Part shown: positions 57,123-64,000 of the stretch, in pieces
How the letters are laid out: every line of letters begins with the position of its first letter
Numbering within the stretch: the stretch's first letter is position 1
DNA from: Paenibacillus_G sp049942825
GTDB taxonomy: Bacteria > Bacillota > Bacilli > Paenibacillales > NBRC-103111
Reading direction: 5' to 3'
Length of the DNA: 64,000 bases
Assembly: GCF_049942825.1 (NCBI RefSeq)
Contig: NZ_CP187970.1
Coordinates: 8,113,844-8,177,843, forward strand
The notes under the pieces: generated by a model
What the model was told of the DNA's origin: nothing
Database searches by the model: none
Seen by the model: the letters and a program-made list of their open reading frames with translations, nothing else
Made by a program: the position numbers and the translations under genes

Positions 57123-57848
57123 CTAAGACAGCAGCGGCTCTTTCAAAGGCAAACCGGCTTTTCTAGGATACTTGCCAGGTGTGGAGTCGGTTTTCTTTGT
57201 CACGACGAGATGACGTACAGATTCCTCGAGAGGAAGGATAAAGCGGTGAGTCTCCACAACTTCGGCTTGAAGTTCTTGAAGACTGCGCTCGGCTTCCTTC
57301 AGCTCATCCCCAATGTCCTGTCCTTTCATGGCTACGAAGAGCCCGCCCACGGAGGTGAACGGAAGACAAAACTCGTTGAGTACGGCCAATCGGGCCACCG
57401 CTCTTGCCGTAACGAGATCATAACGGTCACGGTGTGCTGCCTGCCTTGCCACATCCTCAGCCCGGCCATGAACGCAGGTCACATTGGACAAACCCAAAGC
57501 CATTGACAGATGGTTCAAGAACTGGATCCTTTTATTTAAAGAATCTACAATCGTCACCTGCAGGTGTGGAAATGCAATTTTGAGAGGAATGCTTGGAAAT
57601 CCCGCTCCGGAACCGATATCCGCTAGAGCTGCATGATCATCTACCCGAACATAAAAAGCCAGAGAGAGCGAATCAAAGAAATGTTTAAGATAAACCTGCT
57701 CTCTCTCCGTAATCCCGGTCAAATTCATTCGCTCGTTCCAGTCCACCAGCTCGCGGTAATACAATTCGAACTGATTGAGCTGCGGTGCATCCAGAGCAAT
57801 GCCATGCGGCTTAAGCATCTCTATAAATTGTTGTTGTACTGCATCCAT
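57123..57848 (-). CDS. rsmG: 16S rRNA (G527-N7)-methyltransferase
   Basis: This 241-aa SAM-dependent enzyme (GidB) forms m7G527 in the 530 loop. The SAM-binding motif is LADIGSGAG (76-84), followed by FPSIPLKIAFP. FFDSLSLA before it and VTARAVARLAVLNEFCLP after it are typical. Loss confers low-level streptomycin resistance in many bacteria. It is 3 bp after mnmG. Confidence 0.97.
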   Translation of the reverse strand: MDAVQQQFIEMLKPHGIALDAPQLNQFELYYRELVDWNERMNLTGITEREQVYLKHFFDSLSLAFYVRVDDHAALADIGSGAGFPSIPLKIAFPHLQVTIVDSLNKRIQFLNHLSMALGLSNVTCVHGRAEDVARQAAHRDRYDLVTARAVARLAVLNEFCLPFTSVGGLFVAMKGQDIGDELKEAERSLQELQAEVVETHRFILPLEESVRHLVVTKKTDSTPGKYPRKAGLPLKEPLLS

Positions 57849-57851
57849 GGG

Positions 57852-59741
57852 TTAACCTCTCGCAGCGATGACTTTATTGTAATGCTCCAAATGCACCAGC
57901 AGAATGGAGATATCAGCCGGGGTAACACCGGAGATCCGCGAAGCCTGACCGATGGAGATCGGTCTGATCTTGCTCAGCTTCTGTTTCGCCTCCATCGCAA
58001 TACCATGAATGTCTTCGTAGATGATATCGTCCGGAATACGCTTCTTCTCCATCTTCCGCAGCCGTTCTACCTGCAGCAGCTGCTTCTCGATATATCCGCT
58101 GTACTTCACTTGAATCTCAACCTGCTCTTTCATATCTTCCGTCAATTCGTAAGGCGACGGAGAGAGCGAGTGGAGATGCTCATAAGATACTTCCGGACGG
58201 CGGAGCAGCGAGAGCAGATCAACCGAGTTATTAATCTCCGCACTGCCGGCGGACGCAAGCAGACTCTGAACGTCTGCCGTTGGCTTTACCTTGGTCGTCC
58301 TCAGCCGCTCAAGTTCTTCTTCTACCCGCGTCACCTTCTCCTGGAACTGGGCGTAGCGTTCAGGAGAGATCAGTCCGATATCGTAACCGATCGGAGTCAG
58401 ACGCAGGTCTGCATTATCGTGACGGAGCAGCAGACGATATTCGGCACGGGAAGTCAGGAGGCGGTACGGTTCGCTGGTTCCTTTGGTTACGAGATCGTCG
58501 ATAAGCACACCAATATAAGCTTCCGACCGGTCTAGGATCACGGGCTCTTTCTGCTGAACTTTGCGCGCCGCGTTGATCCCAGCCATGATCCCCTGTCCTG
58601 CCGCTTCCTCATACCCGGAGGTCCCGTTGATTTGTCCGGCTGTGAACAGTCCATCAATCACCTTGGTTTCAAGGGATGGCTTCAACTGTGTTGGCACGAC
58701 CGCATCATACTCGATTGCGTAGCCTGTACGCATCATTTCCACTTTCTCCAGTCCTGGAATGGATCGAAGAATCTGCAGCTGCACGTCTTCCGGCATGGAA
58801 GTCGACAATCCCTGCACGTAGTACTCCTTTGTATTTCGTCCTTCCGGCTCAAGGAAAATCTGGTGCTTCGGCTTATCGCTGAAGCGTACGATTTTGTCTT
58901 CGATCGACGGGCAGTAACGCGGACCTGTACCTTCAATCGCGCCGGAGAACATCGGAGCCCGGTGGAGATTATCATTAATAATCTGATGGGTCGCTTCCGA
59001 TGTATAGGTCAGCCAGCATGGAAGCTGGTCGGGAACTTCCTTGGTCGTCTCGTGAGAGAAGAACTTCGGCTTCTCATCTCCCGGCTGAATGGAGGTTTGG
59101 GAGAAATCAATCGTATCCCCGTGCACACGCGGCGGAGTCCCCGTCTTGAAGCGGACCAGTTCCAAGCCATGCTTTCGCAGGTCTTCCGACAGTTTGATCG
59201 AAGGCTGTTGGTTATTCGGGCCGCTTTCATACATGAGCTCGCCCATAATAATTTTGCCCCGCAGATACGTCCCCGTCGTCAGCACGATCGCTTTCCCGTA
59301 GTACGTCGCTCCCGTTTTTGTAATCACACCGCGGCACACGCCGTCTTCAACAATGAGCTCTTCCGCCATGCCTTGACGAAGCGTCAGCCCATCGGTTTTT
59401 TCAATCGTTTCCTTCATCGTTTGCTGGTACAGGAATTTGTCCGCCTGTGCACGAAGTGCATGAACGGCAGGTCCTTTCCCTGTGTTCAGCATCCGCATTT
59501 GAATGTAAGTCTTGTCGATATTACGACCCATCTCGCCGCCCAGGGCATCAATCTCACGGACTACGTGTCCTTTGGCCGGTCCACCAACCGAAGGGTTGCA
59601 CGGCATGAAAGCGACCATATCCAGGTTGATGGTCAGCAGCAGCGTCTCACATCCCATTCGTGCGGATGCCAGGGCAGCTTCGACACCGGCATGACCGGCT
59701 CCAATGACGATAACGTCGTATTCGCCTGCTGTATAACTCAT
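57852..59741 (-). CDS. mnmG: tRNA uridine 5-carboxymethylaminomethyl modification enzyme MnmG
   Basis: This 629-aa flavoprotein (GidA) works with MnmE to make cmnm5U34 in tRNAs. The FAD-binding Rossmann motif is VIGAGHAGVEAA (about 12-23). Other signatures are MPCNPSVGGPAKGH and TGQINGTSGYEEAAGQG. The C-terminal helical part binds MnmE. The length is standard. It is 51 bp downstream of mnmE. Confidence 0.98.
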   Translation of the reverse strand: MSYTAGEYDVIVIGAGHAGVEAALASARMGCETLLLTINLDMVAFMPCNPSVGGPAKGHVVREIDALGGEMGRNIDKTYIQMRMLNTGKGPAVHALRAQADKFLYQQTMKETIEKTDGLTLRQGMAEELIVEDGVCRGVITKTGATYYGKAIVLTTGTYLRGKIIMGELMYESGPNNQQPSIKLSEDLRKHGLELVRFKTGTPPRVHGDTIDFSQTSIQPGDEKPKFFSHETTKEVPDQLPCWLTYTSEATHQIINDNLHRAPMFSGAIEGTGPRYCPSIEDKIVRFSDKPKHQIFLEPEGRNTKEYYVQGLSTSMPEDVQLQILRSIPGLEKVEMMRTGYAIEYDAVVPTQLKPSLETKVIDGLFTAGQINGTSGYEEAAGQGIMAGINAARKVQQKEPVILDRSEAYIGVLIDDLVTKGTSEPYRLLTSRAEYRLLLRHDNADLRLTPIGYDIGLISPERYAQFQEKVTRVEEELERLRTTKVKPTADVQSLLASAGSAEINNSVDLLSLLRRPEVSYEHLHSLSPSPYELTEDMKEQVEIQVKYSGYIEKQLLQVERLRKMEKKRIPDDIIYEDIHGIAMEAKQKLSKIRPISIGQASRISGVTPADISILLVHLEHYNKVIAARG

Positions 59742-59792
59742 CGATGTACCTCCTCTATAAAACCTCGTTATCCTTTATATTAAGAAAACCTC

Positions 59793-61169
59793 TTATTTAC
59801 CAAGACAAAATTGCGAGAAAATCTGATCGATCAGCGATTCACTGACCGAGTCTCCAATAATCTCGCCCAGATGCTCCCACGCATTGCGGATGTCGATCTG
59901 AATCATATCAATCGGCACGAAGCTCTCGGCCGCTTGGTAGGCTTCGGTCAATGCGGTGCGTGCCTGCTTCAATAAGCCGATATGCCGGGCATTGCTAACA
60001 TACGTCAGGTCACTTGATTCTACCTGACCACTGAAGAAAAGGCCAGCAATAGCTTTTTCCAAGTCGGCAATACCCTGTTGGGCCAAGATGGACATAGGTA
60101 CCACATGCTCGCTGCCGAATGCCTCGGTGAGAAAATCCATCTCAATCTGCTGGGGCAAGTCCTGCTTATTGATGATCGCGATCACCTGACGCCCGCGCAG
60201 CTGTTCGATCAGTGCAAGCTCATCAGGCTGCAGAGGCTCGGCTCCGTTGAACACGAGCAGAATGAGATCGGCGTCACTGAGAGCCTGCCGGGATTTTTCG
60301 ACACCGATCTGCTCGACGAGATCCGACGTTTCACGGATACCGGCCGTGTCGAGAAGCTTTAGCGGAATCCCATTCACGTGGACGTACTCTTCCACCACAT
60401 CCCGGGTTGTGCCTGCAATCTCAGTTACGATCGCCCGCTCTTCCTGTGCCAGTGTATTCATCAGAGAGGATTTGCCGACATTCGGTCTGCCGATAATCGC
60501 GGTTACCAAGCCTTCCCGGAGAATCTTGCCCTGCTGGGCCGTATTGAGCAGATGTTCAATATCCGCAAGAGCTGCCGTACACTTGTCCTTAATGAACAAG
60601 TTGGTGAGCTCCTCCACGTCATGCTCCGGGTAATCGATATTGACTTCGATATGGGCCATGAGCTCGACCAGACGGTGGCGCAGCTCCTTGATCCGCTTCG
60701 AGAGCGTCCCCTCGGACTGCTTCAAGGCAATGCGGAACGCCCGGTCGGACTTGGCCCGGATGAGGTCAATGACCGCTTCTGCCTGGGACAGGTCTATCCG
60801 TCCGTTGAGATAGGCCCGTTTCGTAAATTCACCGGGCTCGGCCAGCCGCGCTCCGTGCTCGAGGAGAAGATCCAGCACTTTGCGGACTGAGACGAAGCCC
60901 CCATGACAGGAGATCTCGACTACATCCTCCTTCGTGAACGAGCGCGGTGCCCGCATGACGGTTACGAGCACTTCCTCCGTACGGATGCCTGTCTCAGGTT
61001 CCCGGATATATCCGTAATTCACCGTGTGCGTTTCAACCTCGGCCAGCTTCTTCTTACCGGCAAAAATCCGGTCGCTTACCGCTACAGCATCGTCTCCGCT
61101 AACCCGGATCACTGCGATCCCGCCTTCTCCCGAAGGGGTGGCAATCGCTGCGATGGTGTCCTGATTCAT
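59793..61169 (-). CDS. mnmE: tRNA modification GTPase MnmE
   Basis: This 458-aa GTPase (TrmE) binds formyl-tetrahydrofolate and drives U34 modification with MnmG. It has an N-terminal tetrahydrofolate-binding domain (DTIAAIATPSGEGGIAVIRVSG), a G domain with GRPNVGKSS and the GTTRDVVEE switch, NKQD, and ends in FCLGK, the C-terminal catalytic Cys motif (C[IL]GK). The ATG at 61169 is conserved, 22 codons inside the longest frame. Confidence 0.97.
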   Translation of the reverse strand: MNQDTIAAIATPSGEGGIAVIRVSGDDAVAVSDRIFAGKKKLAEVETHTVNYGYIREPETGIRTEEVLVTVMRAPRSFTKEDVVEISCHGGFVSVRKVLDLLLEHGARLAEPGEFTKRAYLNGRIDLSQAEAVIDLIRAKSDRAFRIALKQSEGTLSKRIKELRHRLVELMAHIEVNIDYPEHDVEELTNLFIKDKCTAALADIEHLLNTAQQGKILREGLVTAIIGRPNVGKSSLMNTLAQEERAIVTEIAGTTRDVVEEYVHVNGIPLKLLDTAGIRETSDLVEQIGVEKSRQALSDADLILLVFNGAEPLQPDELALIEQLRGRQVIAIINKQDLPQQIEMDFLTEAFGSEHVVPMSILAQQGIADLEKAIAGLFFSGQVESSDLTYVSNARHIGLLKQARTALTEAYQAAESFVPIDMIQIDIRNAWEHLGEIIGDSVSESLIDQIFSQFCLGK

Positions 61170-61246
61170 GATGATGTCCTCCAAATTCCTTCGATCTAAA
61201 GAAAAAGCAATGAAGTCATACTGCGATGACGACATTGCAACGGGAT

Positions 61247-61867
61247 CTAACGTAATACGATAACCACCCGGCGGTTCGGTTCGTCTCCCCGGGAGAAGGT
61301 GCGCACCTTCGCATGCTGCTGAAGCTGGGAATGAATCACCTTGCGTTCCTGAGGTGACATCGGCTCCAGGACCACTTCCTTCTTCGTGCGGATCACCCTC
61401 TCGGCCAGACGGTCCGCGAGCCCCCGAAGGGTCTGCTTGCGGCGTTCACGGAACTGCTCGGCGTCGAGAACGATACGCACATGATGGTCGGCGTACCGGT
61501 TGGCAACGATATTCACCAGATACTGAAGGGCGTCAAGCGTCTGTCCCCGCCGCCCGATGAGCATACCGAGCTCACCGCCGAAGAGGTGCAGCTCCGTTCC
61601 TTCCTTGGTCAGCTTTCGTTCTATTCTTACACCGGGAAGCTCCATCGCTTCCATTACCTCTTGAAGAAAGCTTTCCGCTTCTTCGATCGGATCCGGAAGC
61701 ACTTCAAGCTCCACCTTCGCTTCTTTGACTCCGATGAGTCCGAACAATCCTTTGGACGGATGCTCGAGCACCGTACTGGATACACGGTCCTCCGGAACAC
61801 CCAGCTGCCTCAAACCGCTCGCGACCGCTTCCTCGATGGTCTTCCCCGTCACCACGATTTTCTTCAT
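61247..61867 (-). CDS. khpB: RNA-binding protein KhpB/Jag
   Basis: This 206-aa protein (SpoIIIJ-associated Jag) has an N-terminal Jag_N domain (KKIVVTGKTIEEAVASGLRQ), a KH domain (GELGMLIGRRGQTLDALQYL) and a C-terminal R3H domain (MSPQERKVIHSQLQQHAKVR). It partners KhpA and YidC and affects cell elongation and sporulation. It is downstream of yidC. Confidence 0.96.
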   Translation of the reverse strand: MKKIVVTGKTIEEAVASGLRQLGVPEDRVSSTVLEHPSKGLFGLIGVKEAKVELEVLPDPIEEAESFLQEVMEAMELPGVRIERKLTKEGTELHLFGGELGMLIGRRGQTLDALQYLVNIVANRYADHHVRIVLDAEQFRERRKQTLRGLADRLAERVIRTKKEVVLEPMSPQERKVIHSQLQQHAKVRTFSRGDEPNRRVVIVLR

Positions 61868-62031
61868 CTGGCCACCTCTTCTGAAATTAGTTCTTTAATT
61901 TCAGCGATCTCTGCCAGAAGCAGAGATCATCCCGGATTACCTGAATTGTTACATGAAGCAGCGGAGATCCAAGATTCGCGGATGCGAGAAGCGGCGGCCT
62001 CCCTTCCTCCTGCCGGCAAGAAGCGTGCTGC

Positions 62032-62763
62032 TTACTTCTTGACCGAACCGTCTTTCGGCTGGCGGTACAGGAAGTAGGATTGTACGATCGTAAAGATGTT
62101 GCTGTATACCCAGTACAGCGGCAGTGCCGAAGCGAAGTTCATCGCCATCACGAAGATCAGGATCGGGAAGATGAACATCAGGCTCTGCATCTGCGGATTC
62201 ATCTGCGACGACATGACCTTTTGCTGTAGGTAGGTGGTTAATGCGGCGAGAAGCGGAAGAATATAATAAGGATCCTTCGTTCCAAGCTGCATCCAGAGGA
62301 ACGAGTGGGTTCCGATTTCGGTATTACGCATAATGGCATTATACAAAGCGATCAGAATCGGCATTTGAACGAGCACAGGCAGACAGCCGGCCAGCGGATT
62401 AACGCCTTCCTTCTGGAACAGCTTCATGGTCTCTTCCTGCTGTTTCTTCGGATCGTCCTTATACTTGTCCTTGATTTTCTTCATCTCCGGCTGCAGATCC
62501 TGCATCCGCTTGGAACTGCGGTACTGCTTCAGCGTCAGAGGGAGGATAATGAGACGGATAATAATCGTCACGACAAGGATCGACAGTCCGTACGAACCCC
62601 ACATGAGGTCCGCAAACCAATCAAGCGTGTTCGCTAAGGGACCGACGGCGAATCTGTCCCACATACTTTTGCTGGGATCGATAGGAGCATTGGCGGGAGA
62701 ACAGCCCGCAAGCAGCAGAAATACCGCAAAGAACGGTATGTATTGAAGTGATCGGCGCGTCAA
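62032..62763 (-). CDS. yidC: Membrane protein insertase YidC (SpoIIIJ)
   Basis: This 243-aa insertase has a lipoprotein signal with lipobox LAGC (Cys21), a conserved MWGSYGLSILVVTIIIRLII region, the positively charged groove and five hydrophobic helices. In B. subtilis SpoIIIJ is needed for forespore activation. The start is TTG 62763, with GGGAGG 8 nt before. It lies between rnpA and khpB in the usual order. Confidence 0.96.
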   Translation of the reverse strand: MTRRSLQYIPFFAVFLLLAGCSPANAPIDPSKSMWDRFAVGPLANTLDWFADLMWGSYGLSILVVTIIIRLIILPLTLKQYRSSKRMQDLQPEMKKIKDKYKDDPKKQQEETMKLFQKEGVNPLAGCLPVLVQMPILIALYNAIMRNTEIGTHSFLWMQLGTKDPYYILPLLAALTTYLQQKVMSSQMNPQMQSLMFIFPILIFVMAMNFASALPLYWVYSNIFTIVQSYFLYRQPKDGSVKK

Positions 62764-62829
62764 AAGAACATCCTCCCAGTTTCATCTTTTCCAATAATAC
62801 ACTATATCATATCTCCGTCAGCAAAGAAA

Positions 62830-63195
62830 CTAATCCCTGCGCGGCACTTCCTCTTTCTTCTGAAGGAGGGACGCCCGTTTAAAGACGTGGAACACGCTCT
62901 TTTCCATCTCGTGATAGGTCATTTGCGCAGCCGGCTTGCGGGCGATGAGAATCAGATCGTAGCCGCGCGGCATCCGGGCCGCATTTAATCTTACGATTTC
63001 CTTGAGCACCCGGCGGATCCGGTTGCGGACAACCGCATTCCCGAGCTTTTTGCTCACCGACACCCCAAAGCGGAAGGATGCCAGCTGCGGCTGAAACTTA
63101 TAATATAGAACGAATTGATGATTCGCCGCCGATTTTCCATGCCGGTACACTTTATCAAAGTATTCTCTTTTGGTCAGACGATTCTTCTTCTCCAC
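62830..63195 (-). CDS. rnpA: Ribonuclease P protein component
   Basis: This 121-aa basic protein begins EKKNRLTKREYFDKVYRHGK and has the RNR signature AVVRNRIRRVLKEIVRL (about 54-70). It binds RNase P RNA and matures tRNA 5' ends. The start is GTG 63195. It follows rpmH with a terminator between them. Confidence 0.96.
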   Translation of the reverse strand: MEKKNRLTKREYFDKVYRHGKSAANHQFVLYYKFQPQLASFRFGVSVSKKLGNAVVRNRIRRVLKEIVRLNAARMPRGYDLILIARKPAAQMTYHEMEKSVFHVFKRASLLQKKEEVPRRD

Positions 63196-63314
63196 GTATT
63201 ATCGCGCTCCCAGCTTGCCCACCCGTTATTGCCACAACTTCTTTATCCTATACGGAAGTGAGCGGTTTTAAACCTGGCTCCCCGTGTCCGGAGCACATCT
63301 ATTTATAAGTAACA

Positions 63315-63345
63315 ATAAAAAAAGACCACCTGTACAGTGGTCTTT
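63315..63345 (-). terminator. Terminator of rpmH
   Basis: On the minus strand AAAGACCAC pairs with GTGGTCTTT around TGTACAG, followed by T residues. It lies 5 nt past the rpmH stop. Confidence 0.8.
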
Positions 63346-63349
63346 CGTC

Positions 63350-63484
63350 TTATGCGCTGAGTACTTTACGGCCCTTCAGTCGACGAGCGGCCAGTACTTT
63401 GCGACCATTCTTCGTGCTCATTCTTTTACGGAAGCCATGAACTTTGCTGCGCTTTCTGACATTCGGTTTAAATGTCGGTCTCAT
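63350..63484 (-). CDS. rpmH: 50S ribosomal protein L34
   Basis: This 44-aa protein was read directly on the minus strand: MRPTFKPNVRKRSKVHGFRK is the start and RLKGRKVLSA the end. Both are the invariant ends of L34. AAGGAGGTG is 8 nt before the ATG. It is immediately left of the dnaA upstream region, the classic oriC flank. Confidence 0.98.
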   Translation of the reverse strand: MRPTFKPNVRKRSKVHGFRKRMSTKNGRKVLAARRLKGRKVLSA

Positions 63485-64000
63485 TGATCGTGCACCTCCT
63501 TACTTCAGGAAACTCGTTCCCTTTGAAAATACCTTTCAACATTAAACCACTTCCGGGCCCAAAAGTCAATCCTGAGCAGACCGCAAAGTTATACACACCC
63601 CTCGGCTGCTCGCTGGTCAAACCGACGAAAACCGCCTGTGTATAATTTTTTTGCGGATCTCCACAGCTTTTGTCGAATTGCAAACAGAATATTAACAATA
63701 TCTAGTGCTGTTGATAAGTATTTCACACTAGGTGTAGGTAGTGTGGATAAAACCAAAAGTTCCGTTGCGCAGCGGGGTCATTTTTGATATCATGAGTATG
63801 TTTTCCGTTGTGGATATAACTTTTTGTCAACAATGTTATCAACAGCCTGTGGATATCTTTGTGAACAATTTTCAGGCCCTCTGTATAATTTTGTTTCCGC
63901 CGCCCTGCATAATGTGGATAGTTCCGACACCATTCCGTTTTTTTCTACAGGATCACGGCTTACGCCACACCGGTTATTTTTTTGAAGGAGTGAATACATT
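63485..64000. other. rpmH-dnaA intergenic region with DnaA boxes (oriC, incA/B-like part)
   Basis: About 515 bp without genes. DnaA-box-like 9-mers: TTATACACA (63589-63597), TGTGTATAA (63637-63645), TGTGGATAA (63742-63750), and one-mismatch copies TGTTGATAA (63709-63717), TGTGGATAT (63809-63817 and 63848-63856), TTATCAACA (63837-63845) and TGTGGATAG (63913-63921). A candidate dnaA promoter -10 TATAAT (63884-63889) and a ribosome binding site GAAGGAG (63983-63989) precede the first base of dnaA, which lies at or beyond the window end. Confidence 0.9.
63541..63569 (-). promoter_or_regulatory. Predicted promoter of rpmH
   Basis: On the minus strand TTGACT (63564-63569) and TTTAAT (63541-63546) are 17 bp apart, about 60 bp before the ATG. 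Confidence 0.7.

Noticed and set aside
1..64000. CRISPR arrays, insertion sequences, prophage or integrase genes, and restriction or toxin-antitoxin modules
   Set aside because: No direct-repeat/spacer arrays, transposase motifs, integrase or defence-type genes were seen on either strand.

Overview
The window is a roughly 58% G+C Firmicute chromosome segment that ends immediately upstream of dnaA. The gene order rpmH-rnpA-yidC-khpB-mnmE-mnmG-rsmG-noc-parA-parB, followed by rpsF-ssb-rpsR, gdpP-rplI-dnaB, purA and walRK-yycH-yycI-walJ-htrA-rlmH, is the left flank of a Bacillales oriC. The G+C content, sporulation-linked genes (parA/parB/noc, yyaC, yidC/SpoIIIJ) and the style of the accessory genes (an SLH-anchored pectinolytic enzyme, large FN3 arrays) point to a large-genome Paenibacillus-type organism. 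This is an inference from content; no 16S gene is present.

Region 1 (1-11.6 kb) is accessory and metabolic: the end of an MFS transporter, an aldo/keto reductase, a guanine-riboswitch-controlled xpt-pbuX operon, a POT peptide transporter, rlmN, another MFS transporter, a GIY-YIG protein, a TetR regulator divergent from an MBL-fold hydrolase, a small membrane protein, and a MmyB-type HTH regulator broken by an in-frame amber codon. Region 2 (11.6-18.5 kb) is one 2303-codon gene that joins a pectin methylesterase, a PL1 pectate lyase, six FN3 repeats and three SLH domains. Region 3 (18.7-28.3 kb) holds stress and regulatory genes: an effector-binding protein with a WYL regulator, an EVE protein, a DEAD-box helicase, Dps, an alpha/beta hydrolase, a LytTR/GHKL two-component pair with candidate small peptides around it, and a TetR-FAD monooxygenase operon with tandem operators.

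Region 4 (28.4-64 kb) is the conserved oriC flank, almost all on the minus strand (so transcribed away from dnaA). It holds rRNA modification (rlmH, rsmG), cell-wall homeostasis (WalRK and accessories, an M23 peptidase), c-di-AMP turnover and sensing (gdpP, a CBS protein), replication and segregation (dnaB, ssb, parAB, noc, two parS sites), tRNA modification (mnmE, mnmG), membrane insertion (yidC, khpB) and ribosomal proteins L9, S18, S6 and L34. A tRNA-Ser(CGA) sits at 50.1 kb.

The most unusual items are the pectinolytic SLH fusion, a gene-free cluster of DnaA boxes 14 kb from dnaA (49.74-49.86 kb), the amber-interrupted regulator, short ORFs in the leader of the LytTR two-component system, and a long structured leader with an internal terminator in front of the M23 peptidase gene. 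No CRISPR array, insertion sequence or prophage was seen.
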